Positions 8,202-17,526 of a stretch of DNA of 64,000 nt are shown here, in pieces. The notes under the pieces are model-generated. The model had not been told where the DNA came from and did not search any database. It saw only the letters and a program-made list of their open reading frames with translations. Origin of the DNA: Saccharothrix espanaensis DSM 44229 (lineage in GTDB: Bacteria; Actinomycetota; Actinomycetes; Mycobacteriales; Pseudonocardiaceae); the NCBI RefSeq assembly GCF_000328705.1, contig NC_019673.1, forward strand, positions 1,922,001 to 1,986,000, in the 5' to 3' direction. Made by a program: the position numbers and the translations under genes. Numbering within the stretch: position 1 is the stretch's first letter; each line of letters begins with the position of its first letter.

Positions 8202-11200
8202 TCACTTCCGGATCTTGTACGCGCGGATCACGGTGTGCGCGAACGTGTTGCCCTTGCTGTCCGAGCCCGTGACCCGCAGCGACGCGTAGCCGCCCGCGTC
8301 ACCGTTGCGCACCAGCGCGGCGCGCCCGGCCACCGGAACGTCCTTCCACGTCTTGCCGTCGTCGAAGGAGACCTCGGCGTCCAGCTCGCGGACCTTGCCG
8401 TTGGGCGCGTCGTCCTGCTGCCGCACCACGAGCGGCACCCGCAGCACCTTGTTCGCGGGCGCGCTGCCCGCCGCGTCGAGTTCCGGCGCGAACTTGACCG
8501 TGGTCAGCGCCACGGGCTTGAACTCGGTGCCCGCCACCGTGTCCGAGCGGAACGTCCACGTGCCCGCGACCTTCGTGGAGAACTCCGTGGCGCCCGCGAG
8601 CGGGACGGCTTCGGTGTCCACCTTGAACTCGGCCTTGCCCGGCGGGACCTTGAACAGCCCGTTGGCCGCGTAGGTGGTCTCGCCGACCTTCACGCCGTCG
8701 CGGTACACGGTGGTGCGGGCGGAGGTGACGTCGTAGTCGCCGCTCGCCCCGTCGTGGTCGCTCCACAGCGGCACGCCGAAGCCGATCTCGTCGCCCAGCC
8801 GGGCCGCGTTGAGCGCGCCGGGGGCCAGGGCGGGGGAGAGCACCGGCTGGAAGTAGCGCTCCCGGTGGTCGCGGCCCGCGCGGTAGGTGTTGCCCTGGTT
8901 GAGCTGCCGGCCCTCCAGCCGGTCGGTGCTGTCGAACTGGAGCACGACCCAGTCCCACGCCAGATCCTCGGCCAGGACGTAGTCGACCGCCTTGCCGTCC
9001 ACGCCGGGAGCGGTCAGCAGGGTGCCGCCGGAGCCGCCGCCGTCGGGCGGCACCGGGATGCCGCCGTAGCGGTAGGTGCGGCCCGCCGCGTGCCGGACGA
9101 CCTGCTGGGTCACCTTGGCCAGTTCGTCCTTGCCGGGCGCGGCGGTGAAACCGTCGGGCGCCTTGCCGTGCTGGAGCCAGGCGAGCCGGTAGTTGACCGG
9201 GGTGTCGCCGGCGGGCGGTGCCTCGCCGTGCGCGTGGATGCCGGCGGTGAAGTCCTTGCCGGGCACCTCGGGGCCGAGGTGGGCCGTCGACACGGTGTCG
9301 GCGAACCCGCCGAAGAAGAGGCTGCCGATGCTCACCCGAGGCTTGCCGCCGTAGGACCGGTTGAAGCTGACGTCACCGATCTTGGGGACGGTGGTCGGGT
9401 CGGGGTAGGTGACCCGCACCGGCTTGGCGGTGCGGGCGTCGACCGCGATGGTGGTCTTGCCGGTCACGTTGAGCAGCGGCTGCACGACCAGGGCGACCTT
9501 GCCGCCGGTGACCACGCTGTTGTGCAGCAGGTACTGGCCCTTGGGCACCCTGGTCCTCGCGACGCCCGCGACCCGGGGTGGGAACGCGGTGATGTCGTTG
9601 TCCAGGCCGATGAGCAGGGTGCCGCCGAGGTCCCCGGGCTTGCCGTCGGCGTCGGTGTAGCTCACCACCAGGTCGTAGCTCTCCACCTCCCGGCTGATGC
9701 CGATGGCGGTGCGCAGGCCCGAGGAGGCGACGACCGCCCCGGAGTACACGCCGTCGAGCGTGCCGACCCGGGAGTTCGCGGTGACCGAGACCGTCGCGGT
9801 GCCGGCCGCCGGGACGGTGACCTTGGTCGCGCCCAGCGTGAACACGCCGGCGGGCGCGGGCTTGCCGTCCGGCCCGGTGGCCTCCAGCACCAGGTCGAGG
9901 GTGACCGGCGCGGTGCCGGCGTTGCGGTAGGTGAGCTCCCGGGTGACCGGGACGTCGTCGTCGTGGGGCCACTGCTGGAGCCCGAAGCCGACGCTGACCG
10001 GGTCGGTGGTCACCGACGTGGCGATGGCCTTGGCCAGGTCGACCCGGCCGGAGCCCTGGTCGAACACGCCGAGGGCCGGGTTGTGCTTGGCGGACGCGGT
10101 GAGCGCGGCCTTGATCTGCGCGCCGGTCCAGTCGGGGTGCTGCTGCGCCAGGACGGCTGCCGCGCCGGCGACGTGCGGGGTGGCCATCGAGGTGCCGGAG
10201 ACGGCGACGTGCGTGGCGTCGACCGGGGTGCCGATGACGCCGGCGGCGGACTTGGCGGCGGCGATGTCGACGCCGGGGGCGGTGAGGTCGGGTTTGATGC
10301 CGGCGTCACCCGCGCGCGGGCCCTTGCTGGAGAACGGGGCGAGCTTGTCGTCGCGCTCGACCGCGCCGACGCTGAGCGCCGACTCGGCGGTGCTCGGCGA
10401 GGAGACCGTGCCGGGCCGCCCGGAGTTGCCCGCGGCGACCACGAACAGGGTGCCCTTCTCGGCGGAGAGCCGGTTGATCGCCGCCTCCAGCGGGTCGACC
10501 TCCTCGGTGTCGCCGCCGCCCAGGCTCAGGTTGACCACGTCGGCGCCCTGGTCGGCCGCCCACTGGATGCCCGCGAGGATCCACGACTCGGCGCAGCCGC
10601 CGATGAAGCAGACCTTGCCGTCGAGGATCTGCGACTCCGGCGCGATGCCCCGGTACTTGGCGTGCCGGCTCGCGATGGTGGCCGCGACGTGCGTGCCGTG
10701 GCCGACGGCGTCGGTGTTGTCCGGGTCGTCGGTGAAGTTGGCCTTGCCGGCGACCACGCCCGCGAGGTCGGGGTGCGCGGCGTCGACGCCGGTGTCCAGC
10801 ACGGCGACCTTCACGCCCTTGCCGGTGTACCCGGCGTTCCAGGCGGTCGGCGCGCCGATCTGGGCGGCGCTGCGGTCCAGGCTGGTCTGCCGGATCCCGT
10901 CCAGCCACACCTTGGCCACGCCGGGGTCGGCGACCAGCGCGGCGAACAGGCCGGTCGCGCCGACCTTGGCCGCGCGGGCGGCGAACGCGCCGGCGGCCGG
11001 CAGGTCGCGGGTGACCCGCAGGCCGGCCGCGGCGCGCAGCCGGTCGGCGTCGCCGGTCACGATCAGCGGCACGTCGTCGCGCCGGGCGTCGTCGTAGCCG
11101 GCCTCGGCCAGGCCGGTCACGTCGAACAGCCGCGGGTCGAGCCTGCCCTGCGCGAGCGGACCCAGGGCGTCGACCGGGACGACGTGCAGCCGCCCGTCGC

Positions 11201-11459
11201 GCCGGTAGGTCTGGAACCGGGCGTCCGCGCGGCCCTCACCGGGGGTGATCGAGTCCAGCCGATCCCCGCGGAACAGGACCCGGTCGCCGGTGACGAGGGT
11301 GACGGACGTGGTCCTGGCGGCGTCGGCGAGTGCCCCGCCGGCCTCGACCGGACCGGCCCCGGGACCGGGTGCGGCGGTGGCCGCGGCGGTCCCGGAGACG
11401 AGCAGGCCGACCGCCAACGCGGCGGCTCCCCAAGCGCCACGCTTACCGGATCTCAACAC
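8202..11459 (-). CDS. Secreted subtilisin-like serine peptidase (S8), paralogue A
   Basis: A 1085-residue exported protease. The N-terminus MLRSGKRGAWGAAALAVGLL with an Ala-rich cleavage region is a Sec signal peptide. A propeptide (about residues 45-190) precedes the catalytic domain with Asp222 (VAVLDTGVD), His254 (GHGTHVA), oxyanion Asn345 (VVAAGNSG) and Ser424 (SGTSMATPHVAG). The last 550 residues are beta-rich, probably jelly-roll and Ig-like domains found in large actinobacterial subtilases. The GTG start has GGGAGG five bases upstream. The gene immediately upstream on this strand is a full-length paralogue. Substrate unknown. Confidence 0.94.
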   Translation of the reverse strand: MLRSGKRGAWGAAALAVGLLVSGTAAATAAPGPGAGPVEAGGALADAARTTSVTLVTGDRVLFRGDRLDSITPGEGRADARFQTYRRDGRLHVVPVDALGPLAQGRLDPRLFDVTGLAEAGYDDARRDDVPLIVTGDADRLRAAAGLRVTRDLPAAGAFAARAAKVGATGLFAALVADPGVAKVWLDGIRQTSLDRSAAQIGAPTAWNAGYTGKGVKVAVLDTGVDAAHPDLAGVVAGKANFTDDPDNTDAVGHGTHVAATIASRHAKYRGIAPESQILDGKVCFIGGCAESWILAGIQWAADQGADVVNLSLGGGDTEEVDPLEAAINRLSAEKGTLFVVAAGNSGRPGTVSSPSTAESALSVGAVERDDKLAPFSSKGPRAGDAGIKPDLTAPGVDIAAAKSAAGVIGTPVDATHVAVSGTSMATPHVAGAAAVLAQQHPDWTGAQIKAALTASAKHNPALGVFDQGSGRVDLAKAIATSVTTDPVSVGFGLQQWPHDDDVPVTRELTYRNAGTAPVTLDLVLEATGPDGKPAPAGVFTLGATKVTVPAAGTATVSVTANSRVGTLDGVYSGAVVASSGLRTAIGISREVESYDLVVSYTDADGKPGDLGGTLLIGLDNDITAFPPRVAGVARTRVPKGQYLLHNSVVTGGKVALVVQPLLNVTGKTTIAVDARTAKPVRVTYPDPTTVPKIGDVSFNRSYGGKPRVSIGSLFFGGFADTVSTAHLGPEVPGKDFTAGIHAHGEAPPAGDTPVNYRLAWLQHGKAPDGFTAAPGKDELAKVTQQVVRHAAGRTYRYGGIPVPPDGGGSGGTLLTAPGVDGKAVDYVLAEDLAWDWVVLQFDSTDRLEGRQLNQGNTYRAGRDHRERYFQPVLSPALAPGALNAARLGDEIGFGVPLWSDHDGASGDYDVTSARTTVYRDGVKVGETTYAANGLFKVPPGKAEFKVDTEAVPLAGATEFSTKVAGTWTFRSDTVAGTEFKPVALTTVKFAPELDAAGSAPANKVLRVPLVVRQQDDAPNGKVRELDAEVSFDDGKTWKDVPVAGRAALVRNGDAGGYASLRVTGSDSKGNTFAHTVIRAYKIRK

Positions 11460-11582
11460 AGATACCTCCCGAATCTGGTTGTGCGCGCTGTGGAACGCGC
11501 GGTCGGGAGGCCGCTCGACACCGGAGCGGCGGCGGTTAACCGGAAGTGACGAAGCCCCCCAACAACCTCGACGCTATCCACC

Positions 11583-11612
11583 CCTCAGAGTGAGATCAGC
11601 GTCTCATTGAGG
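11583..11612. promoter_or_regulatory. Imperfect inverted repeat upstream of subtilase A
   Basis: Arms cctca / tgagg and, nested inside, tgaga / tctca surround a 6-base centre about 125 bp before the subtilase A start. The position fits an operator or the promoter region of this gene. The paralogue does not show an obvious copy of it. Confidence 0.3.
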
Positions 11613-11674
11613 GATGTTTAGCCACCGGATCGGGGGTTTTCGACGTGACGCACGGTGCGTGGCTAGTACGGAAG

Positions 11675-11696
11675 AGTGCCCGGCGAACCGGGCACT
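11675..11696 (-). terminator. Terminator of subtilase B
   Basis: A 9-bp perfect stem (agtgcccgg / ccgggcact) closes a stable cgaa tetraloop, seven bases after the stop codon of the minus-strand subtilase B gene. It separates the two subtilase transcripts. Confidence 0.75.
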
Positions 11697-11703
11697 GTCC
11701 GCG

Positions 11704-14700
11704 TCAGACGATCTTGTAGGCCCGGATCACGGTGTGCTCGGCGGTGTTCCCGACCCGGTCGGACGCCCTCACCCGGAGCGAGGCGAACCCGGCCGCGTCG
11801 GGGTTGGCGACCCGCGCGACGCCATCCGAGACGGGGACCGCCGCCCACGTCCGCCCGTCGTCGAAGGAGACCTCGACGTCGAGCCGCCCGATCCCGTCGG
11901 TCGCCTGCTGCCGCACCACCAGCGGCACCCGCAGCTCCGCGCCGCGCGGCGCGCTGCCGGCGGTGAGCTCCGGCGCGAACCGGACGACGGTCAGCGGCAA
12001 CGGCCGGAGCTCCCCGCCCGGCGCGGTGTCCGAGCGGAACGTCCACGCCGCCGCGACCCGGGTGGCGAACTCCGACACGCCCGCCGGCCGGGCCGCCTCG
12101 GTCTCCACCCGGTAGTCCGCTGCGCCGCCGGGCACCTTGAACAGCCCGTTGCCCGGGAAGGCGGTCTCGCCGACCCGCACGCCGTCGCGCAGCAGCGTGG
12201 TGCGGGCCGACGACACGGCCGAACTGCCGCCGTTGCCCGCGCCGTCGCCGAACAGCGGCAGCCCGAAGCCGATCTCGTCGCCCTTGCGCGCCAACGACGT
12301 CGGCCGGCCCACCGGCAGCACGGGCGAGAACACCGGGTCGTTGAACCGCTCCTGGACGGTGGAACCCTTGCGGTAGGAGCGTTCCGGGGCGACCAGGGAC
12401 AGCGCGGTCGACCCGTCGGCGGCGGTCTGCTGGAAGCCCCAGCTCCACCCGACGCCCTCGGTGCCGACCCGGTCGACCGACGCGCCGGCCACGGCCGGCA
12501 TCCAGCCCCAGCCCGTGGTGCCGTCCGGCGCCGCCGGGTTGCCGACGTGCCCGTAGGTCGACCCCGCCGGGCCCGCGCCGTAACTCGTGCGCACCTCGGC
12601 CAGGTCCTCGGCCGGCACCGCGCGGGCGAACCCGGTCGGCAGCCGGCCGTGCAGCGCCCACGCGAACCGGTAGGTCACCGGGGTGGGGCCCGCCGGCGTG
12701 CCCGACAGTTGCGCGCCGAGCAGCGCGGTCAGCTCCTCGCCCGGCAGGTCCGGACCGTTGTGGCCGATCGACACGTCCGTCCCGAACCCGCCCAGGAACG
12801 CCGTGCTCACGCTCGCCGACCGGTCACCGCGCCGACGGGCCGTGGTGAGGTCGCCGAGCACCTCCCGCGCTTTCGGGTCGGGAGCGGTGATCCGCACCGG
12901 TCGAGCCGTGCGCGCGTCCACGACGACCGTCGTGTCGGCGGTGACGGACAGGTCGGGGCGGGGGAGCAGCGCGACCTTCCGGTCGGTGGTGACGTCCGCG
13001 CCCACGAAGTAGTCGCCCTTAGACACGCGCAGCGAGACCTTGCCGTCCGCGCTGAACAAGAACACGAACGTGCTGTTGTCCATGCCGATGACGGAGGCGT
13101 AGTAGTTCTTGGCCGGGTTGCCCGCCGCGTCCACGAACCGGAACGTCACGTCGTAGCTCTCCACCTCGCGGTGCACGCTCACCGGCACGCGCAACGGCGT
13201 CGCACCGCCCGTCGCGACGATCGTGCCCGCGTACACGCCGTCCACCGGCGCACGGCGGGTGTCGGCGGTGACGGCGATCGTCGCGTCACCGCCCGGTGGC
13301 ACCGTGACCTCCGCCGGTGACACGGTGACCACGTCGCTCGGCTTGCCGTCCGGCGCGGTCACCACCGCAGACGGCCGCAGGGTCACGGGCGCGGTGCCGG
13401 TGTTGCGGTAGACGACGTTCTTCGTCACCGGGGTGTCGTCGTCGTGCGGCCACTTCTGCAAGCCCAGCGCCACGTTCGCCGGGTCGGCGGTGACCGTCGT
13501 GGTGATGGCCGCGGCCAGGTCGACCCGGCCCGCGCCCTGGTCGAACGCGGTCAGCGCCGGGTTCGGCCGGGCGGAGGCGACCAGCGCGGCCTTGAGCCGC
13601 GCGCCGGACCAGTCCGGGTGCTGCTGCGCCAGCAGCGCCGCCGCGCCCGCGACGTGCGGGGTGGCCATCGACGTGCCGGACAGGGCGACGTGCGTGGCGT
13701 CCACGGGCGTGCCGATCGTGCCGTGCTCGGCCTTCGCCGCCGCGATGTCCACGCCGGGCGCGGTCACGTCCGGCTTCACGCCACCGTCGGGACGCGGGCC
13801 CCGGCTGGAGAACTCCGCGATGCCCTCCGCCCGGTCCACCGCGCCCACGGTCAGCGCGGCGTCGGCGCTGCCGGGGGAGGAGACGGTGCCGGGCCGCCCC
13901 GAGTTGCCCGCCGCGACCACGAACAGGGCGCGCGCGGACAGCGCCTCGACGGCGGCCTCCAGCGGGTCGGTCTCCGGGGTGTCGGGGCCGCCCAGGCTCA
14001 GGTTGACCACGTCCGCGCCCTGCCCGACCGCCCACTGCACCCCGGCCAGGATCGCCGACTCCGGGCAGCCCGCCGCCACGCAGACCTTGCCGTCCAGCAG
14101 TTCCGCGTCCGGCGCGACACCCCGGTACACGGCGTGCCGGCTGCCGATGGCGGCGGCGACGTGCGTGCCGTGGCCGACCCGGTCGGTGTTGTCCGGGTCC
14201 GTGGTGAAGTTCGACCTCGCCGCGACCCGCCCCGCCAGGTCGGGGTGGCCGTCGTCGATCCCGGTGTCGAGCACGGCGACCTTGACGCCCTCGCCGGTGT
14301 AGCCCGCGCTCCACGCGGCGGGCGCGCCGATCTGCGCCGTGCTGCGGTCCAGGCTCGGCCGGCGCAGCCCGTCCAGCCACACCTTGCGCACGCTCGCCCT
14401 CGACACGAGCGTGCGCCAAGCGTCGGCCGCACCGCCTTTCGGCACCTCGACGGCGACCGCGCCGACCGCGTCCAGGGTCTTGGTGCGCGGCAGGCCGGGG
14501 TCGCCGACGACGATCAGCGGGATCGTCGGGCGGCGGTCGTAGCCCGCCTCCAGCAGGGCCGTGACGTCGAACAGGCGCGGGTCCAGCCGGCCGCGCGCCA
14601 GGTCGTGGGCCGCGTCGCGCGGCACCACGTGCAGGTGGCCGTCCCGGCGGAACGTGTGGAACACGGCCCGCTCCCGGCCCGGACCGCCGGTCAGCGAACC

Positions 14701-14871
14701 GACCTGGTCACCGGTCAGGACGACCCGGTCACCGGTGACCAGGGTGATCGAGCGCGCGCCGGCCGCGACTTCGCCGGCCGGGGACCGGCCGCCCGCCGGC
14801 GTCGCCGCGGTGACCAGACCGAACAGGGCCAGTGCGGCGCACAACGCGCCGCGCCCGCGTGGGGGTGTCAA
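11704..14871 (-). CDS. Secreted subtilisin-like serine peptidase (S8), paralogue B
   Basis: A 1055-residue tandem paralogue of subtilase A with the same domain order and many identical stretches, for example TLVTGDRV, GRLDPRLFDVT, RSTAQIGAP and DPDNTDRVGHGTHVA. The triad is Asp202, His234 and Ser401, with oxyanion Asn323. A hydrophobic signal segment (GALCAALALFGLVTAATPA) begins near residue 8. TTG at 14871 is chosen because GGGAGG lies eight bases upstream and the signal peptide follows directly; the frame extends further upstream but with non-conserved residues. It probably arose by tandem duplication. Substrate unknown. Confidence 0.92.
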   Translation of the reverse strand: MTPPRGRGALCAALALFGLVTAATPAGGRSPAGEVAAGARSITLVTGDRVVLTGDQVGSLTGGPGRERAVFHTFRRDGHLHVVPRDAAHDLARGRLDPRLFDVTALLEAGYDRRPTIPLIVVGDPGLPRTKTLDAVGAVAVEVPKGGAADAWRTLVSRASVRKVWLDGLRRPSLDRSTAQIGAPAAWSAGYTGEGVKVAVLDTGIDDGHPDLAGRVAARSNFTTDPDNTDRVGHGTHVAAAIGSRHAVYRGVAPDAELLDGKVCVAAGCPESAILAGVQWAVGQGADVVNLSLGGPDTPETDPLEAAVEALSARALFVVAAGNSGRPGTVSSPGSADAALTVGAVDRAEGIAEFSSRGPRPDGGVKPDVTAPGVDIAAAKAEHGTIGTPVDATHVALSGTSMATPHVAGAAALLAQQHPDWSGARLKAALVASARPNPALTAFDQGAGRVDLAAAITTTVTADPANVALGLQKWPHDDDTPVTKNVVYRNTGTAPVTLRPSAVVTAPDGKPSDVVTVSPAEVTVPPGGDATIAVTADTRRAPVDGVYAGTIVATGGATPLRVPVSVHREVESYDVTFRFVDAAGNPAKNYYASVIGMDNSTFVFLFSADGKVSLRVSKGDYFVGADVTTDRKVALLPRPDLSVTADTTVVVDARTARPVRITAPDPKAREVLGDLTTARRRGDRSASVSTAFLGGFGTDVSIGHNGPDLPGEELTALLGAQLSGTPAGPTPVTYRFAWALHGRLPTGFARAVPAEDLAEVRTSYGAGPAGSTYGHVGNPAAPDGTTGWGWMPAVAGASVDRVGTEGVGWSWGFQQTAADGSTALSLVAPERSYRKGSTVQERFNDPVFSPVLPVGRPTSLARKGDEIGFGLPLFGDGAGNGGSSAVSSARTTLLRDGVRVGETAFPGNGLFKVPGGAADYRVETEAARPAGVSEFATRVAAAWTFRSDTAPGGELRPLPLTVVRFAPELTAGSAPRGAELRVPLVVRQQATDGIGRLDVEVSFDDGRTWAAVPVSDGVARVANPDAAGFASLRVRASDRVGNTAEHTVIRAYKIV

Positions 14872-15037
14872 CGGACCTACCTCCCGGTGGTGGTGCCGCG
14901 CGCGGCGGATCGCACAGCCGGAGGGCTCGGCCGGCCGCGGTCGCGGCGACGGCACCGGGAGGTGGCCGGAAACCCAGGACCCGCCCGACGCTAGCCCGAC
15001 CCGTCGGCGGCAGGCACCCGCTGATCGGCCGGTGTCG

Positions 15038-15514
15038 TCAGCGCTGGGCCACCGACCCGTCCGCGCCGACCGCGAGGGACAGCTGCGGGCCCGCACCGCC
15101 GCAGTCCGGACCGTTGGGGTAGACCGTTCTCGCGGTCGGCGTGAGCTCCCGGTCCACCACCGGCGCCCCCGCCGCGTCGGCCAGCCGCAACCGCACGGTC
15201 ACCTGCTTGGCCGGCAGGTCCTCGATGGCGGCGAACCCGGTCTTCCCGCCGGTCGGCACGGCGCTCGCGCCGCACGTGTCCTCCGGCGCGGTGCCCGTGC
15301 ACGTGGTGTCGCCGGCCCGGGACGCCGGGAGCAGGTCCAGTCGCGGCTGCACGCACCGGCCGTCCCAGCACACCTCGATCGTGCCGGTCTCGGCGGTGGC
15401 GAGCGCGACTTCCACGTTGACGCCCGTCGGCGCGCCGATCATGGTGCACGCCCGCCCGACGTCCGCCCCGCATGCCGGGACGAGCAGCAGCAGGGCCAAG
15501 AGTGGTCTCCACAT
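15038..15514 (-). CDS. Putative lipoprotein, last gene of the MNIO operon
   Basis: A 158-residue protein with a short hydrophobic signal and the lipobox LVPAC (Cys15), so it should be lipid-anchored outside the membrane. The mature part has six further cysteines (RACTM, EVCWDGRCVQ, TTCTG, DTCGAS, PDCGGAG), enough for three disulfides, and looks like a small beta-rich domain. No family is recognised. It lies 26 bp after the SCO6045-like gene on the same strand and is probably co-transcribed. The ATG lacks a clear ribosome-binding site, but it places the signal peptide correctly. Confidence 0.75.
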   Translation of the reverse strand: MWRPLLALLLLVPACGADVGRACTMIGAPTGVNVEVALATAETGTIEVCWDGRCVQPRLDLLPASRAGDTTCTGTAPEDTCGASAVPTGGKTGFAAIEDLPAKQVTVRLRLADAAGAPVVDRELTPTARTVYPNGPDCGGAGPQLSLAVGADGSVAQR

Positions 15515-15540
15515 GCCCGGGGGACGGAACGGCAGGGCGG

Positions 15541-15885
15541 TCAGGTTGCCCGCCGCCACCAACGCCGTTTCGGCGGCGGGGCCAGTTCGCCGCGCTCGGT
15601 GGCCCACGCGGCGAACGCGGCGGCGTCCTCCCGGAACCGGCTGCCGGTGCGGCGCGGGTGCGCGCGGGCGTACTCGTCGAACAGCGGCCGGAAGCGCTCG
15701 CCCAGCTCGGCGGCCACCTCCGGGCGCAGCATCGCCACGATCCCGCGCCGCTTGTTCAGCAGCGACCGCGCCTCGACCCGCAGCCGCTCCGGGTCGAACC
15801 CCGCCGGCGGCGGACCGTCGGCCATCAGCGAGTGCAGCAGCTCGGCCTGCGCCGCCGCGAGCCGGTCGCGCTGCGGCTGCGTCAC
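15541..15885 (-). CDS. SCO6045-like small protein, probable MNIO partner (DUF2063-like)
   Basis: A 114-residue cytoplasmic protein. [35 protein letters not shown] and [15 protein letters not shown] resemble the N-terminal part of DUF2063 proteins, where a similar run of L...P..a..lG..F..l...y...hP occurs; that comparison is by eye. DUF2063-type proteins are the usual partners of DUF692/MNIO enzymes (MbnC, BufC). The GTG start overlaps the MNIO stop by four bases, so the two are translationally coupled and likely made in equal amounts. Proposed role: presents the substrate to the MNIO. That role is inference. Confidence 0.8.
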   Translation of the reverse strand: MTQPQRDRLAAAQAELLHSLMADGPPPAGFDPERLRVEARSLLNKRRGIVAMLRPEVAAELGERFRPLFDEYARAHPRRTGSRFREDAAAFAAWATERGELAPPPKRRWWRRAT

Positions 15886-16673
15886 CCGAGCACCGCCCGG
15901 ATCGCGGCCAGCTCACCGGCCAGTTCCGCGTCGGCCGGGTAGTCGTCGTCGCGCTCCAGCAGCACGCCCGGCGGGTCGATCCGCTCGCACAGCTGCGCGA
16001 GCACGTCGAGGACCTCCGGCAGGACCGCGTGCGCGTGCGTGTCGTGGTAGACGCCGTGGTGCTCCTCGCCGCCCGCGACGTGCACGTACGCCAAGCGCTC
16101 CAACGGGATCTCGTCCAGGAACCGGCCCACGTCGGTGCCCAGGTTGCGGGCGTTGGCGTACAGGTTCGCCACGTCGATCAGGAGCAGGCAGTCGGTGCGC
16201 TCCACCAGGTCGGCCAGGAACTGGCCCTCGGTCAGCTCGCCGTCGGGCCACTCCAGCAGCGCGGCCACGTTCTCCAGCGCCAGCGGCACCGGCAGGTCAG
16301 CCTGCGCGGCCTTGACGTTGGCCACCAGGACGTCCAGCGCGTCACGGGTGCGCGGCAGCGGCATCAGGTGGCCCGAGTCGAGGCCGCCCGCGCGCACGAA
16401 GCACACGTGGTCGCTGACGAACGGCGCGTCGAGCGCTTCGGCGAGCGCCCCGAGGTGCGCGACCCGCCCGGCGTCCACCGGCTCGGCGCCGCCCAGCGAC
16501 AGCGACACGGCGTGCGGCAGCACCGGCAGACCGCGTTCGCGCAGCAGCAGCACGGACTCGGGCAGGTGCCCGACATGCAGGTTCTCCGCCACGACCTCGA
16601 CGAAGTCCACGTCGAGCCGCTCCACCGTGAGGTCGATCTCCGACCGCCACCCGATCCCGACACCGAGTTTCAT
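15882..16673 (-). CDS. DUF692 multinuclear non-heme iron oxidase (MNIO)
   Basis: A 263-residue TIM-barrel enzyme of the DUF692 family. Known members (MbnB, TglH, ChrH, BufB) use two or three irons to modify cysteines of ribosomal peptides. Ligand motifs seen in order are Glu30-Asn31, His54 (HAVSLSLGG), Asp88-His89 (VSDHV), Glu134-Asn135, Asp167 and Asn170 (IDVANLY), His198 (VHVAGG), Asp211-His213 and Glu240-Asp242. All look intact. ATG at 16673 is used; a GTG nine bases upstream is possible. It follows a TIGR04222 gene by 13 bp and overlaps its partner gene by 4 bp. The likely substrates are the Cys tails encoded upstream (inference). Confidence 0.9.
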   Translation of the reverse strand: MKLGVGIGWRSEIDLTVERLDVDFVEVVAENLHVGHLPESVLLLRERGLPVLPHAVSLSLGGAEPVDAGRVAHLGALAEALDAPFVSDHVCFVRAGGLDSGHLMPLPRTRDALDVLVANVKAAQADLPVPLALENVAALLEWPDGELTEGQFLADLVERTDCLLLIDVANLYANARNLGTDVGRFLDEIPLERLAYVHVAGGEEHHGVYHDTHAHAVLPEVLDVLAQLCERIDPPGVLLERDDDYPADAELAGELAAIRAVLG

Positions 16674-16686
16674 GCCCGCCACCCCA

Positions 16687-17526
16687 TCACGCCCGACCGG
16701 GCGACCACCACGGCCGCCGTTGCACCATGGTCGCCGCGCGCGGCGACAGCCCGAGGTTCTCCCACAACCGACGCGACCGCATCCGGCCGTGCAACCCGCA
16801 GCGCGCGGTCAACGCCACCACCTCGGCCCGCGCGGTGAGCGGATCGAGGTCGCGCAGTCGTTTGAGCCCCCGCGTGGTCGACGGCCCCACGTAGCGCAGC
16901 AGACCGGCGAGCAGTCCCAATACGCCGTACCCCAGGAGGTGTGACGTGAGCGCGGACAGCTCGTAGTGCCACTCCGTGCTGATCACGCCGATCCAGGAGA
17001 CGACCGAGCCGGTCACAGCCCAGGTGGCGATGACCTGCCGGTTGCGCGGGATGGCGAGGCGGTGGGCGATCACGCGTTCGCCGAGCGCGCGGGTCTCGGC
17101 GGAGGCCGCGGTGCTCGCCAGCACGACGTCCAACGGCGCGGGCAGTAAACGCAACACGTGTTGCGTCAGCGGTCGGAACGACAACGGGTGATCCGCTGTC
17201 CCGACGCCTGAAAGCGACTCGTGTTGCGTTAGCGTGCCTGCTGGCGACAGCTCCGACCACGTCGACATCGTCGCGGTTGTCGGCTCGGCCACCGGAAGCG
17301 ACTCGTGTTGCGTCAGCGGAGTGGGGGAACGCGACTCGTGTGGCGTTAGGGGGCTCGCCAAACGCGACACGTGTTGCGTTACGGGGTGCACCACGCCGTC
17401 CGGGGTGATCCGCGCCGCGCCGGCCTCGACCAGCACGACCACCGCCACCTCGGCGGCCCGCTGTGGGCCGCCCGCGATGAAGCCGTACTCCTCGGGCAGC
17501 AACCACCCCGGCGCGGTGTCGGTCAT
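16687..17526 (-). CDS. TIGR04222-type membrane protein 1, interrupted by LTQHES repeats, no Cys tail
   Basis: A 279-residue protein. The N-terminal motif [22 protein letters not shown] matches the start of the TIGR04222 domain (E-x-x-F-x-x-G-G-P-x-R). Residues about 45-115 hold five degenerate copies of L-T-Q-H-x-S/L, encoded by a palindromic DNA repeat that looks inserted into the domain. Two hydrophobic segments follow (about 145-190, [17 protein letters not shown] and [14 protein letters not shown]), then a cytoplasmic-type Arg-rich end. Unlike its neighbour it has no Cys-rich tail. The start overlaps the stop of the upstream gene by one base (TGATG). Function unknown. Confidence 0.8.
   Translation of the reverse strand: MTDTAPGWLLPEEYGFIAGGPQRAAEVAVVVLVEAGAARITPDGVVHPVTQHVSRLASPLTPHESRSPTPLTQHESLPVAEPTTATMSTWSELSPAGTLTQHESLSGVGTADHPLSFRPLTQHVLRLLPAPLDVVLASTAASAETRALGERVIAHRLAIPRNRQVIATWAVTGSVVSWIGVISTEWHYELSALTSHLLGYGVLGLLAGLLRYVGPSTTRGLKRLRDLDPLTARAEVVALTARCGLHGRMRSRRLWENLGLSPRAATMVQRRPWWSPGRA
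17149..17386. repeat. Five copies of a roughly 20-bp palindrome-like repeat within a coding region
   Basis: Consensus on the plus strand is gcgactcgtgttgcgttag. Copies sit near 17149, 17211, 17294, 17327 and 17360, with irregular spacing of 30-80 bp. The first holds the perfect 18-bp palindrome acgcaacacgtgttgcgt; the others carry one mismatched arm. Read on the minus strand each encodes LTQHES or a variant, and in another frame NATRVAF. The copies expand TIGR04222 protein 1 in frame. Confidence 0.85.

Noticed and set aside
8235..11549. A 1104-codon open frame antisense to subtilase A, and similar long antisense frames over subtilase B, hemE-hemY and ligD
   Set aside because: They are shadows that arise because high third-position GC removes stop codons from the opposite strand. 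Their translations are Arg/Gly/Ala/Val-rich with no domains, while the sense frames carry complete catalytic motifs.
14872..15096. N-terminal extension of subtilase B
   Set aside because: The extra residues are Arg/Ser-rich and would bury the signal peptide; TTG at 14871 has GGGAGG at a suitable distance.
17149..17386. CRISPR-like array
   Set aside because: The repeats are short, differ from copy to copy, have unequal spacing and lie inside a coding frame; there are no cas genes in the window.
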